Numbered from the stretch's first letter, positions 1 through 11,519 are shown. The stretch: DNA of 64,000 nt from Heliocidaris tuberculata (GCA_025618425.1 CM046837.1:20363303-20427302); one strand, 5' to 3'. Notes: generated from the sequence alone by a model not told the origin. Numbers and translations: made by a program.

Positions 1-916
1 CACTTCGAGTTTTTTATTTATATTTATTACTTTTGAGTTACCAAACATTGTGCGACTTTTTTTTTTCTAAAAAAAAATTCCTCCGAGCTTATTTTCACTA
101 TTTTTTGTCCCGCTTTCTTCTTGTCATTCCAAACCTCCCCCCTCTCTCTCTCACACACACAAACACACACACACACACACACACATGTCCCCCTTTATTC
201 CATTCTCTCTTGTACAAGCTACTCCTTTCCCTTCCTTTTGTTTTCTGATTGGCTTTTATTTCCATTGATTTGTTTTCTCATCCCGATTGTTGACTTTGTT
301 TTACTTTGTAAAAATACTACCCTAAAGCCTCTAAGTCAACTGATTAATGTAGTAGGAGGGTAGCAGGAGAGGCTATGCTTGGTGAAGAATTAAGCAATGC
401 CCGTCATTTCTGACAGTTTTAGTAAAAAAATAAAAAAATACCGGGCACTATAAGCACCATTTTTCATACTACACAAAAAAATTCCCTATGAAATATTTAG
501 AAAAGTCAATAGCATACGAAGAAATTGCCGCTAATAAAACAAAGTTCATTATCATTGAACTTGGCGAAAACCTTCAAAACAACAGACCCATGCAAAATGC
601 ATGGGGGGGGGGGGGGGTATCACCGGTCAGTCAACCTGTAGCCAAACACCAATAGACATAGAGACAAATAATATTTCACATTATTTACAGTGTCAAATGA
701 TCGAAACTCTTGAAGTCGGACGATATAAGAACTACAAAACACGATGTAGCACTGTATATACACGATGTAGGGTACATTTTGTTCAATGTAGGGTGCATTT
801 TAACCAATATTGAGTTACAATTTACCCCAAAAGCCTGCATGTGCTTTTTTGACCCAAAATGGGTAACAAATTTACGCAACTCTTCTTAGAGTGTCTCTGA
901 ATTGGTGTTATTATAC

Positions 917-957
<41 letters not shown>

Positions 958-1450
958 ATAGAAATATAAGGTAAATAACCAAACTAACATTAATAATTGG
1001 AAATAATTGGAAAGTAGCCCAATTTCATGTTGTGGAGTAGTTTAGTCATTGTATAACATTACAATATCTTAGAAGGTTACTAACATACGATCAGGAGAAA
1101 TGCTTGGATGACCTACTTTTTCGGGTGTGAATGTGCTGTCCTAAAATTCCTCCTAAAAAGTCTGAAGAGGGCCTGTTTGAGTTTACAGATCTATTCCACC
1201 CAGGTGCTTTGTTAATTGACTGCATGACGGTTCTGTTAATCCTCCTTGTCACCCATGCAGATTTTAAGAGTACCTTACGTTTTTTGGTCTAACTTAAATT
1301 ACATTTAAATCTGATTACTTATTTTCCTAAATAGTACACATATCGATCAAACTTAATTGAGCCAACCTTTTCTTGTGTAGGCTTAACTAAGGAAGGGGGG
1401 GGGGGGGGGAGGGGGTATGAAATCAAACAACTTAAATATAAAGGCTACGT
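1..1450. other. No gene seen; AT-rich DNA with simple repeats
   Basis: I find no gene here. The stretch holds a CT/AC microsatellite at about 135-184, a pure G run at about 602-617, a TA microsatellite at about 919-954 and another G run at about 1395-1415. The short open frames cross these repeats or have no recognisable motif. Confidence 0.7.
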
Positions 1451-1466
1451 AGAGCTCTAAGTTACA

Positions 1467-1612
1467 AAGAAGCCACCAAAAATCGGATGATTTGATCTAG
1501 AATATAAATTTATTTTTTTTTATTTTTTTTTTTTTTTAATCTCTAAGTCTGGATCTAGACCATGTAGAATCTAGACCTCGGTGTCAACAAGGCTATCTAA
1601 TATAACATATGT
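1467..1612 (+). repeat. Dispersed ~150-bp repeat, copy 1 (inverted partner at 7.2 kb)
   Basis: This segment, with a T-rich centre and the words GGATGATTTGATCTAGAATA and TCTAAGTCTGGATCTAGACC, recurs as a near-identical reverse complement at about 7172-7307. Most likely the two are copies of one dispersed repeat in opposite orientation. I did not find a shared target-site duplication that would make them the ends of a single element. Confidence 0.7.
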
Positions 1613-1753
1613 TATGCATAGTTATTATCTGATTTAGTTTCTACCATCTGCCAACAACTTGGATACGGGCAATGCTATGCTTCGCGGGATTACAGGGACC
1701 TCATTTGAACTGAACTGAACTGAACTGAACTGAACTGAATCTTTATTCTGTCG

Positions 1754-1767
1754 ACCCCTTTCGGGGT
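1754..1767 (-). promoter_or_regulatory. 3'-terminal stem-loop of LINE A (GAAA tetraloop)
   Basis: Read on the minus strand, this is ACCCC-GAAA-GGGGT: a five-base-pair stem closed by a GNRA tetraloop. It lies about 14 nt before the CTGAA repeat tail. In stringent LINEs the reverse transcriptase recognises a 3' stem-loop of its own RNA, so this is a plausible recognition element. That role is inferred. Confidence 0.45.
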
Positions 1768-2044
1768 ATGAGAATATACATAGTTATATACATCATACAT
1801 TCATACATATTATGCATACATACATAGATATATACATGATAACAAAACATGAGTAAATATAAAAAGCTATAACAAGATGGCGAAAAGGGTAACGAATACC
1901 TTGAATGCAAAAGATAATACTGTTGAATTAATACGAAGTCACCTTTTCATTACACATGAATAACAATAAGAGATGTTACACAACTTGAAAAAAAAAAAAG
2001 AAGATATAATTACATATGAATATACAGGTATATACATTTGGTAC

Positions 2045-3072
2045 TTATCTACAAAACTGTGACATAATAATATTAACAAAGTTGGCAAGTTTTGACAGTG
2101 TTTTGGAATTTGTAGTATTAAATAGACTATGCATTTTTAAAGTGTTTGGACGTTTGGCAAACTGAGAGGGAATATATTTGCTTCTGTGTAACTTGAAGTA
2201 AGAACACTGAAATAAATAATGAAATTCGTCACCAATCTTACCCAGGTTACAAAGATTACATAATCTGTTCTGTCTAGGAATACCTTCATAACGACCCTTG
2301 ACGCAAGGTAAATAATGACTGCCACATCTGAATTTACAGAGATGTGTTCGATGTTTTTCATTAAGTTGTATGAGATAAGGCTCTAAGTCATGGGTGTCTT
2401 TGAAAATCCTGTAAATTACACATTGGTTATTTTCAAAAAATCTTGTTGTGCCAGTCTTGAATGGCCATATCATTTTGGCGTAACTCTAGAGCAGGGATTA
2501 GCCATTTAGGATTTACGTCTTCCTGTTCTGCCCAAATGTTTCCCAACCCACAGGTGTCTAAAATACTTCTAATTTTGGTGATCCATTTCGAATGGAAGGG
2601 GCTATTTATATCATTATGTAAAATGTTAACTAATTTATACAACATACATGATAATTTTGTTTGTTTCCCAGTTAATATTCTACACCAGAAGCTTATCATT
2701 CTGCTTTCTACCAGTTTTGACAGCTTATAACGACCAGTTTCACCATAAACAATACAACTCGCTGTAGATTTATGTACTCTCAAAATATTCCGTTAAAAAA
2801 ATTTCTATAAAATACCTCTATATGCACCAAGTTCTCAAATCCCCATACCTCGCTGCCATACAAAGCGATCGGGACTACCGATTTATCAAATAAATCACTA
2901 GCAATATCAACTGGCAAACTTAGTCTCTTGACCTTACTCAGTACACTAAACATCGCTCTTTTTGCCTGGCTTACTTGTTTTGTGATTGCTTTTTTAAAGC
3001 TGCCATTGTAATTGAAATTTACACCAAGGTACACATAATCATCTACAATATCTAAATTATTTTCCCCAAACT
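2045..3072 (-). pseudogene. LINE A reverse transcriptase, C-terminal part
   Basis: Several minus-strand frames together read as the thumb and C-terminal region of a LINE reverse transcriptase. YLGVNFNYNGSF (the 'GV' block after the catalytic site) and PIALYGSEVWG are typical of this region. A cysteine-rich segment (LCNLCNLGKIGDEFHYLFQC) near 2200-2280 matches the C-terminal zinc-knuckle-like block that follows RT in many LINEs. At least two frameshifts separate the pieces. The reading joins the piece upstream of the inserted DNA transposon without loss once 3077-4610 is removed. Confidence 0.8.
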
Positions 3073-3076
3073 TAAA
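3073..3076. repeat. TTAA target-site duplication, left
   Basis: TTAA directly abuts the left terminal inverted repeat and is repeated at 4607-4610 after the right one. Removing one copy plus the element restores a continuous LINE A reading frame. Confidence 0.85.
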
Positions 3077-4606
3077 GGTTCCCTTTTATGGAATTACAAA
3101 GGAACTTCAATTAGTAGACTTTTCTACTGTGAATCCAGATCTGTCAACCATTTTACCTGAATTCCATTCATTAATCTGTAAACTTGAAAATAAAAAATTA
3201 ATTGGGAACGCCTCTAAAAATTTTGGAAAATCGGTCCAGCGATCGATGGCGTCATGTGACGTCACACTCAGAATGCTTGACTCCACGCAAGCTGAAAGTG
3301 TGTGTGTAGGCTATTGAACTTCGTGTAGATCCTAGCTTCGACTTCGTGCCATAACATCCCTTCATTTTAGTTTTTTTTTAATCCTATATCAACGAACGAT
3401 AACATCTTCTTCAGACAGAAGAAATAAAAGAGGAATTATAGGCACGGCCGTATTTGTTTGAACCAGACATGTCGGATTTATGGACATGGAGGTTATGACT
3501 TGGAGGTTTATGCACACTACTGGAAGAAGAAGAAGAAGATTCTGGTTATATGACAGAGACGTCCCTGATTTCAATAATGGAGAAGATATCGACGGGAGAC
3601 TTGGGAATTATAACTAGTAATTCCTTTTGATAATTAGATTGCCGATTAAATTTTAATTTACGCATATCCACCAATTATGAATCTTGTTTGCGCTTGCAAA
3701 ATGCCCCAGTCCTGATGAGGCTGAGCTGAAAGCTGATCGAGGCAGTGAGCTCGACGTGCGCAGGTGTACATGCCGTGCCCGGTTCGGTCGTTCGCCTGCT
3801 GACCCTGCCTGGCCTGGGCTTGGGTAGGGTTTTACGGGTGCATGGGGTGGTAGCGTTTTGTTTCTAGTAAATTCTAACATTGATATCCAGAAAACCCTTA
3901 GCTCTCCTGTTACCTTGCATGTTTTCATTGTGCTGCTATGAATAATAAGTACCGGTAGACTAAGTTAGTGTAGGTACAGTGATAGTTGATGAATAGATAT
4001 ATGATCAATAGATACCGTAGATCAAGTTTGATTTTGGGGATGGCATCTTGCTTCAGGGACGGCCTCTTCTTGATGCCAAACGCCGCATGCAGCCCCGTAC
4101 TATCGAGGAAGTCCTCCGCACAAATGTGCTCGGAACACACTGCGGTCACTCGGCCCCTTCCAATTGACGCGAGTTAGTTTCACTTTTGAGGTCCATTTTC
4201 TTCTAATATTTGGGTCTTTGAGGAATAAATGTAGACTTACACCCTCCTTTGTGATGTTGCTGCAACCTGCAAAGACACAGCGTTGCGGCATACTTCGATT
4301 TAGAGGTGGTTTTCGAGGTGGTATATAACTGCAAGTTAGTTTGCACGCGTGATATATGCAAGATATTGTAAACAAGCACCGGCGATGTCGGTTTGTGACG
4401 TCACACGTCAATCATGCTCGAAGAACGAGAATTCGGGGTTTAAAAGGGGGCGGAGCTTAGCAGACTCGTTTAGGCCTGAATACGTGGGGAAAATACTATT
4501 TTAAAAATATTCAGATACGTATTCATTGCAAACGGATGTCATTTTTCAATTTAGATGAGTATCATGTACAAAATAACAAGAATTAGAATGTCATAAAAGG
4601 GAACCT
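3077..4606 (-). mobile_element. Kolobok-like DNA transposon (non-autonomous), TTAA target site
   Basis: A 1,530-bp element bounded by perfect 15-bp terminal inverted repeats (AGGTTCCCTTTTATG at 3077-3091 and its complement at 4592-4606) and TTAA duplications. Inside, on the minus strand, is a frameshifted THAP zinc-finger relic. TTAA duplication together with a THAP-bearing transposase is the hallmark of the Kolobok superfamily. piggyBac also uses TTAA but has different termini and no THAP finger, and P elements have THAP but 8-bp duplications. No catalytic transposase core remains, so this copy could only move in trans. It inserted into LINE A and is therefore younger than it. Confidence 0.8.
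4027..4291 (-). pseudogene. THAP zinc-finger domain relic (frameshifted)
   Basis: Translation from the ATG at 4291 gives MPQRCVFAGCSN, the C-x4-C half of a THAP finger, followed about 20-30 residues on by the conserved Trp (RRKWTSKV) and a second Trp in VNWKGPSD. After a frameshift near 4138 the next frame supplies CSEHICAEDF, the C-x2-H half plus the following Phe, and then the usual basic/proline tail (KKRPSLKQDAIP). Spacing fits the THAP signature C-x2-4-C-x35-53-C-x2-H. THAP domains bind DNA and occur at the N terminus of P-element and Kolobok transposases. The shift and the missing catalytic region mark it as dead. Confidence 0.8.
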
Positions 4607-4610
4607 TTAA

Positions 4611-6054
4611 AGGTGGGTTTATTTCTAATTTTACCCCTAGAGAAGACAACCACTTTTGTTTTGCTTGTATTGGCAGTAAGATGCCATAAGTCACAATAGC
4701 TACGTAAAGCATCTAGGGATTTTTGGAGTTCAGGCGGGCTCGCTGCCATTACAATGGTATCGTCAACATAAAGTAATACATACCATCTCAAATAAATCTC
4801 TACATCATCATCCCTTAAACACATCCTAATGTTATCAGCCACAAAACTTTAACCCTTGTAACTGCGGCTCAAATAAAATTCAAAATCATTCAGGTATATT
4901 GCAAACAAAAGTGGGGATAGATTGTCTCCTTGACGTTCACCAATATTACAATTAAACAACTCTGACCTTTCGTTCTTAAATTTGACACAAGACTTTGCGT
5001 TGTCATAGAGATTATATATAACTCTTATTATTTTCCCATTTATATTATTAGATATAAGCTTAGACCATATAGATGCTCTGTCGATGAGATCGAAGGCTTT
5101 TTTATAATCAACACATGCACAATACAATCTTTTCTTCTGTGACAAATATAACTCAATTAAACAATGTAAAACAAAAACATTGTCAGTGGTTGAATAACCT
5201 GCCTGGAAGCCAGCCTGTTCATCCCCTAGAACTCCTGCCCTTTTTGAGATTTTCGAGATGAGGCGAGAGTCAATGGCTGCTGTAAAAAAGTTTGCCCAGG
5301 CAGCTCAGAAGGGTGATTCCACGATAATTGTCGGGATCGTTCACCGATCCTTTATTTTTTTATACAGTGGAACAATGATGCCAATACACCAATCCGTAGG
5401 GACAAAGCCGGTATTTAGAACTAAATCAAACAGTTTAACCACCGCACCCAGAACATACGGTGGACAGTTCTTTAAGAATTCATTGATTATATTATCTGAG
5501 CCATGTGCTTACTGCTTTTAAGCTTTCTCACAAGTGGCATTATTTCTTCCAATGTAAACAATCTATTAATCTCATCACTTAATGAATGTGTTACCTCTCT
5601 TGGATCAAATTCTTCCTTATTAGATTCACCAGTAGTATCAACCTTCTGACTCAAATTTTTTAAATGACTCATAAATGCCTCTAAGGACACATTTCCTACT
5701 CTACCACGGGTATTATTATTTTTTGTAACAATTTTCCAATATTCTTTCGGATTGTCACTTTTTAAATTTCTTATCTGTTCGTGTAATCCTTTATAATAAA
5801 TTCTGCGTGTCTTTCTTATGAAGCACTTATATTTTTTTAGCTTCTACTCGTAATTTACTAACAGCATCTACAGTCCTAATTTTAGCAAGTTTATTTTTCA
5901 ACCGAATATATTCTAACCTTCTTTTTTCACACTCCTTAGAAAACCATGGTTTATTGTCTGTCTGCCTGTGGTTAGTTGCCTTTCTATGAACGCTACTTTG
6001 TTGACGTTTCACTAACCCAATACGTGTTGCTGAATCCATGAATATACCACACAA
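4611..6054 (-). pseudogene. LINE A reverse transcriptase, N-terminal and catalytic part
   Basis: Minus-strand frames read in order as a LINE polyprotein. First is a basic linker with PWFSKECEKRRLEYIRLK (about 5900-5960), typical of the region between endonuclease and RT. Then come VDYKKAFDLIDR (RT motif A, near 5100) and GERQGDNLSPLLFAIYLND (motif B, near 4920). YVDDTIVMA (motif C, catalytic Asp pair, about 4759-4770) follows, and the frame then continues to the transposon insertion. The catalytic aspartates are present, but stops and frameshifts (near 5700, 5487 and 4845) break the frame. Confidence 0.85.
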
Positions 6055-6189
6055 ATTTTGACATATATTATCTATAACATCTTGATGATATCTTGTTTAC
6101 TATGATTATTATGTGAACAGTTATCCTCATAACATCTTGTACCATTGAAACTGTTCGGTTCAGACAATGCGATACAGTTCTCAACAATA

Positions 6190-6972
6190 CCTCAGGTGCC
6201 ACAGATCAGGTGAGAGGGTTGCCATGGCTTCCATACAAACAAAACAACAACCAATGTCTTGCTGCTAGACTTTTGCCGATTGATTTGATTTCATTTACTT
6301 CTTAATTTCCTTCTTTATCTATTCATTTGTAATGTATATGACGAACTCTAATGCTTTACGAATTCAAAGCATTTTTGTTTATTATTTTGTTGTTGTTGTT
6401 TAGAATGGATATATTTCTTTGTTTCTTTAGATGTTGAATATCAGACAGTGCATAGTTTTTAAGCTATACCAGAAAAGCGATGTGAAGTACAATCCAAACA
6501 ATTTGACACACAAAGTTTGAAATGTCCAGCAAAATATGGTCATTTTAAATGAGAGTAAAAACATATTTCAACATGGTATTTTATCCTGAAATATAGTCAG
6601 ATGGTAGATTCATAAATGAACTTTCAGAAAATACAAAAATCTTAAAATAAAAATTTCCACCCCAACCACTTTTTTCAGCTGTTTTCACTTATACTTCCAA
6701 TGCGACTTATTGGTCGTTTTGTGGTGGACGGCCACATTTATTCTTTATTGTTGATTGTGTAGCAGTCATTAATATGCGGGTTAAGAGTCATATCAAATAT
6801 ATAAAGACAAAAGACCGTATCTGACAGCCCTGTTACCTTCCGTATCATTTTACTGTCTTTTATCAGGTTCATTGGGACACGTACATTTAGATTTTGCTCT
6901 CAAGTAAGGAGTTAGTTTGTTTTGCACTGCATTTTATTATGTCACAAAAATGTATTCTGGGTTAATCAAGTA

Positions 6973-6974
<2 letters not shown>
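6190..6974. other. No gene seen
   Basis: AT-rich sequence between LINE A and the next repeats. I find no open frame with recognisable motifs and no clear repeat structure. A TA microsatellite begins at about 6975 and ends at about 7014. Confidence 0.6.
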
Positions 6975-7016
<42 letters not shown>

Positions 7017-7171
7017 TACTGACTTGACTGGTGATGCATGCTGGTAGGGTGTGATTATATTTTCCCCCAATTGCGCAGCGCTGAGAGAAAATTATGATAA
7101 CGAGGTGAAATATAACTCCCTTGCGGTCTAAAAAATGTACATGTATATTACACCCCTTCCAGTAAACATCT

Positions 7172-7307
7172 GTTATATTAGATAGCCTTGTTGACACCGA
7201 TGTCTAGATTCTACATGGTCTAGATCCAGACTTAGAGATTAAAAAAGAAAAAAAAGAAAAAAAAAAGAGATTTATATTCTAGATCAAATCATCCGATTCT
7301 TGGTGGC
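7172..7307 (-). repeat. Dispersed ~150-bp repeat, copy 2 (inverted relative to 1.5 kb)
   Basis: Reverse-complement copy of 1467-1612. The interruption pattern of the internal A/T tract differs, but the flanking words (TATTAGATAGCCTTGTTGAC, CTAGATCCAGACTTAGAG) match closely. Confidence 0.7.
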
Positions 7308-7904
7308 TTCTTTGAGATTGGACGTGATGTAATTTTACAGATCTTATTTGATTAGTTTTATTTATTCAATTCAGTTCAATTCAAATTAACCCGCTGACTA
7401 CTGAATCATCTCATCCCCATAGGCATAATACAGAGACCACCCGGTTCCCATGGGCAATGGGTTAACATTTATTTTCTTCCATTGATTTTGCAACATTCAA
7501 CATTTGTTCAAATAGTACAATTTACATGCATATAAAGTAATATCAGTACAATCAAGAACAAGTTACTTAGGGAAGAAGGCGCAGTCCCAATAAGCCAGAT
7601 GCTTGTAGCGGGTACGCCTGAATACAAAATACAATATACAATACAATATACATACATACATACAGAGAGAGGGAGAGACGAGGATAGGGAACTTGGAGTA
7701 AAGGGAAAGGAAGAGGACTGCAACATAGTAATAATCATCATAATGGAGTTGTATGGCATGCATGGATAATACAGTGGCAAGATATACGGTGAGAGTAAAA
7801 CATCGAAATATTCACAGGCATTCTTACAAAAAAGATACTGGAAACAGGTTAGAATGATAGTAATCAAGCATAATACATAAATAAACAAGCAGGGCATCAT
7901 GAAC

Positions 7905-9174
7905 TATAATCCGATATCATACACTTTTTAGCTTCCATGAGAAGCTTAACAGAGACGCAGAATTTCTCATGGATGCAGGTAAATCGTTCCAAAGCTTAGG
8001 GCCGGTGAAACGGATATTATGTTGAAAAATAAGTTTACAGTGTTTGGGAATATAGATTTCATCGGTTGATCTGGTACCATACTTATGAATATCTGAAACA
8101 CGTTGGAAAAGGCCACAGAACTGGGAAGGTAACTGTCAGTTTAGACATTTATATAACAAGGTACACTGTTGAAGTTTATTTATATCGAGAATGCGAAGCA
8201 ATTTAAGAGATTTATATAAAGGATCGCTACTCGAGCGTGGATGAGAACCTGATATAATACGTAAAATCTTGTTTTGCAGTGTACATAGCTTCTTAACATC
8301 AGTTCGATATGTATTTGCCCATACTACGTTACAATAAGATAGATACGGGAGAATTAAGGTGCAGTACAAAGTACGCAATATCTTATGGGTAGAAACATAC
8401 TTAGGCGGTAAATAACACCAATGTTTTTAGCTATTTTGTTTTCAAGTTCATTTATATGATTTTCCATGTTAATTTACTGTCTATAAAAACACCAAGAAAT
8501 TTAGTAGATTCAACTCTAGGTAAGATGCGATTATTTAGCATGATTTGTACAGAGCTAAAGTCTGGAGGCTTCGGAGAGTTGCAGAATATCATGTAGTTAC
8601 ATTTCTTGTAGTTGATTGTTAACATATTAGCAGCAAACCAATCGCAAACTTTCAATTAATCAGTGTTTACAGTTTTACATAGAACATCAAGATTTTTCTG
8701 AGAATATAGTAAATTTGTATCATCAGTTTAAAGGATAAAAGATAAAAGATTGGATGATCGGTGAATGTCATTTACAAACATAATAAAAAGAAGGGGGCCT
8801 AACAGAGAGCCCTGTTGAACACCGCATGTAATTTCTTTAAAGTCTGACTGAGAAGAATTATAATAGGTACACTGATGGCGATAGCTATGATAAAGATCGT
8901 GTGCAGTCCCACGAATGCCATAATAATTAAGTTTAGATAGTAAAATATTGTGGTTAATAGTGTCAAAGGCCTTTGACAGATCGATAAATACACCGATAGC
9001 GAATGAGTTGTCTTCAAATGCATCAATTATTTTGTTGGTAAGTTCCAAAAGTGAAAGTTGAGTTGAGTGTTCTTTTCGGAAGCCAAACTGATTTGCGAAA
9101 AGACATTTATGTTTTTCTAGAAAATTATATGTTCTATTGTAAATTATACGTTCCAAAATCTTAGAAAAAAACAA
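7905..9174 (-). pseudogene. LINE B reverse transcriptase
   Basis: The minus frame starting at 9174 gives the fingers and palm of a LINE RT: ERIIYNRTYNFLEKH, the GFRKEHST block, motif A FIDLSKAFDTINH and motif B GVQQGSLLGP. At motif C the usual Y/F-A-D-D reads stop-T-D-D (about 8725), so the catalytic box is hit by both a stop and a substitution. Downstream frames supply the thumb (TKFLGVFIDSKLTW) and the C-terminal block (LPYLSYCNVVWANTY, KILRIISGSHPRSSSDPLY). The bases around 7.9-8.0 kb encode a WNDLPASMRNS-like C-terminal motif common in CR1/L2 elements. Confidence 0.85.
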
Positions 9175-9204
9175 ACAGAGAGTACTGAAATAGGTCTGTA
9201 ATTG

Positions 9205-9768
9205 TTAACTTGTACTAAGTGATAAATTGAATATGTGGCACAGTGGTTTACATATTAGATCAATAACAACTTTAACAATTTTGGGGGAGCATTCGTCTAG
9301 ACCAGGGGCCTTGTTATTCTTAAAGGCTTTTACAATATTACATATTTCATTATCCGTAACAGGAGACATAAATAACGAGTTTGGGTTTGGTTCGGGTAGA
9401 TATTGTCTAAAGTTGATATTGCTTTGGGGTGCGAGATTACTTAAATTAGAACCGATATTCACAAAAAAATCATTAAAGGCATTAGCGATCTTTTGAGAAT
9501 CTGTTGACATTGAACCATTACATTCTAAAGTACTTGAAATTTGTTGTCTTTTCTTGTTTAAAACTAAGTTCATTAATCGCCACATACCATTAACATTATG
9601 TTTATATTGATTAAATTTGCCTTTATAATAGTCGATTTTCGCCAGTTTATTCAACGAATTCACTCGGTTACGTAATTCCTTGTACTTCTTTTCATTAATT
9701 TTAGACGGATTATGAAGAATTTTGTTTATATAAAGTATTTTTATAATGAATTGACCGTAGTAAATCAT
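9205..9768 (-). pseudogene. LINE B linker between endonuclease and RT
   Basis: A 187-residue minus-strand frame reads as the linker between the EN and RT domains. KIDYYKGKFNQYKHNVNGMW and the later NNKAPGLDECSPKIVK block (the conserved 'N-K-APG-D' entry to RT) are standard for CR1/L2-type LINEs. It is continuous with neither the EN nor the RT frame, so frameshifts lie near 9.8 and 9.2 kb. Confidence 0.8.
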
Positions 9769-9939
9769 CAGTCATCCATGGTTTTAATTTTCTTTTATTT
9801 CTTTTAGGCGTTTCAAACGGAAAATTCTTATCATATGATCTTTGGAACTTTTCCATAAATTCATCATAGGCTTGACTTGCGTCCTGTATAGGCGTGATGT
9901 CATCCCAACATGTATTCTCAATTTCATTTTTTAAATTAA

Positions 9940-10926
9940 TTATATTATTTGATGAAACATCCTACGGGGAGCAATGTCCGGCAAGGTCGTCACTTGAGCA
10001 GATTTAATAGAAGTTAGATGGAATATTGGTAAGTGATCAGAAATATCGGAGTATAATAATCCGCTTGTAGTAGGTAAATGGAATTGATTGGTAATTATAT
10101 TATCTAAGATGGTAGCAGTAGACTCAGTTATTCTTGTCGGTCTTTGAATTAGTGGGATGAAAAAGTTACTAAATAGACAATTTACAAAGTTTTGTACTTG
10201 ATTATTTGAGGAATGCTTCAACATATCTATATTTAAATCACCCATTAAATATATTGCTTTATTTTCGATTGGGAGAGTAGAAAGAAGTTCATCGAGCCCA
10301 TCAATAAATTTGTTAGTGTCCAAGGACGGTGCCTTATATAACACGCCTACAATAATATTTCTTGCAGAGGTCTGCTTAATTTCAACAAACAGGGAATCAC
10401 ACAAGCTTTCACTTAAAACCAGATCGTTGCGAATAGAAAAAGAAAACGTATCACGAATATACAGTCCAACACCTTTGGCATACTGTCTATTGTTTTGCAC
10501 GATTTACAAGAGAGTTATAAGCCATGTTTCAGAAATTGCAATTACATCAAATTTAAAGTTAAGTGTGTTAAGGCAGTCTGTAATTGAATCAATTGAATTT
10601 AAAAGACTTCTTGCATTGAAATGTATACTTGAAAAGGTATCACTGCTTGGAACACCAAACACTTCATTAAATTTCTCAGAATGGTAATATTGGGAGTCGC
10701 CTAATCTCTCTGTATAAAATTGAAAGTCAGGGTCTACATCATCGTTTCTTACAAAATTTTCATGTGCTGCAAATGGGTCGAAATGTAAATGAGATAGGCG
10801 ATCAAAGCTGTCATCAATAGCAGAAGTATTTGAGGTGAATACATCACAAAAGGCAGGGCTGTTTAAGTGATTAAAAGGGAAAAGGTGTTCAAAGCAGGAT
10901 TTACAAGAGGAAAATAGTGGTTCCAT
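9940..10926 (-). pseudogene. LINE B apurinic-type endonuclease
   Basis: Two minus-strand frames (10926-10504 and 10500-9940) form an APE-like endonuclease. The first ends with HFNARSLLNS and AISETWL, the N-x-R-S and catalytic-Glu motifs. The second carries GVGLYIRD, GVLYKAPS, LMGDLNIDML (the G-D-x-N motif), RPTRITESTATILDNI and SDISDHLPI (the S-D-H active-site motif). The catalytic residues look intact, but a frameshift or stop near 10.50 kb splits the domain. The first 80 residues of the upper frame are unassigned N-terminal sequence. Confidence 0.85.
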
Positions 10927-10984
10927 TCATGACCAGGATACGAATTATCGAATTTAGGCCAACATTTTGGTCTTATCGTCGATA

Positions 10985-11275
10985 TGTAGACGGAACTAAT
11001 ATTGCTTTATAATGGGGCTGAAGGAGTGAATGAAAAATCCAATCTAATTTTCCTTTAAGATACATATTAGCAAAGAAGAAGAAAAATCCACATTATTAAT
11101 CAGGATGAGCTCTTAATCACCATTTGCAATACAAAAGTCAGAAATTCCACTCATAACAATTACTGTTCGGATCAAGGCTATCCATTTCTGTGAAGTTTCT
11201 TACCGCACTCAATATCATTTAAGGATTGTTTTTATTAAGTGACTAATTTTACGATATTTTAGACTAATTTGTTTT
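10985..11275. other. No gene seen
   Basis: Short AT-rich stretch between LINE B and the start of duplicated block A. No motif was recognised. Confidence 0.5.
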
Positions 11276-11475
11276 AAGTAAATACACAATATTTTTCCCT
11301 CGCCGATAATGGTGTTGACGCCATATTGTTATTCTATCGACCCCCCTTTGTGTTAGGATATGGATACTGTTGGTACCATCGAAAACTGAAAGGGAGTGAA
11401 AATATGCAAATTGCGATCCTCGCAATCGGTATCACGTGACGAGCTGTGGACCAATCACACCTTTGTATCTGTAAG

Positions 11476-11478
<3 letters not shown>

Positions 11479-11517
<39 letters not shown>
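11479..11517. repeat. AT microsatellite
   Basis: An uninterrupted AT dinucleotide run. The matching position of copy B has only a short AC run and a nearby short TA run. Confidence 0.9.

Positions 11518-11519
<2 letters not shown>

Larger units (their letters stand above)
1707..6190 (-). mobile_element. LINE A: decayed non-LTR retrotransposon, split by a DNA transposon
   Basis: This is a minus-strand non-LTR retrotransposon. Pieces of one reverse-transcriptase ORF run from about 6054 to 4611 and resume from 3072 to 2045. The reading is interrupted by a DNA transposon at 3077-4606. The 3' end (left side) has a small stem-loop at 1754-1767, an AATAAA-like word and then a pentanucleotide tail of about seven CTGAA units (1707-1740). 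This tail marks the target-primed insertion point. No endonuclease domain is visible above about 6.2 kb, so the copy is probably 5'-truncated. Stops and frameshifts break the ORF. I cannot assign the clade securely. Confidence 0.85.
7455..10985 (-). mobile_element. LINE B: near-full-length, decayed CR1/L2-like retrotransposon
   Basis: This minus-strand LINE carries an APE-type endonuclease (10.0-10.7 kb), a linker (9.2-9.8 kb) and a reverse transcriptase with C-terminal region (7.9-9.2 kb). The 3' end lies at about 7455-7460, next to GTTAACATTTATTTTC. The RT blocks GFRKEHST, GVFIDLSKAFDTINH and CGVQQGSLLGPLLFIMFVNDI-type text resemble the CR1/L2/Rex group. Frameshifts and stops throughout show it is inactive. 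The 5' limit near 10.99 kb is approximate. Confidence 0.85.

Noticed and set aside
3712..3760. A CTGATGA followed by GAAA, hammerhead-like core
   Set aside because: Stem II is weak and no stem I can be formed between the flanks (CCAGTC against GAGCTCG). The A15.1-U16.1 pair is also missing, so I treat it as chance.
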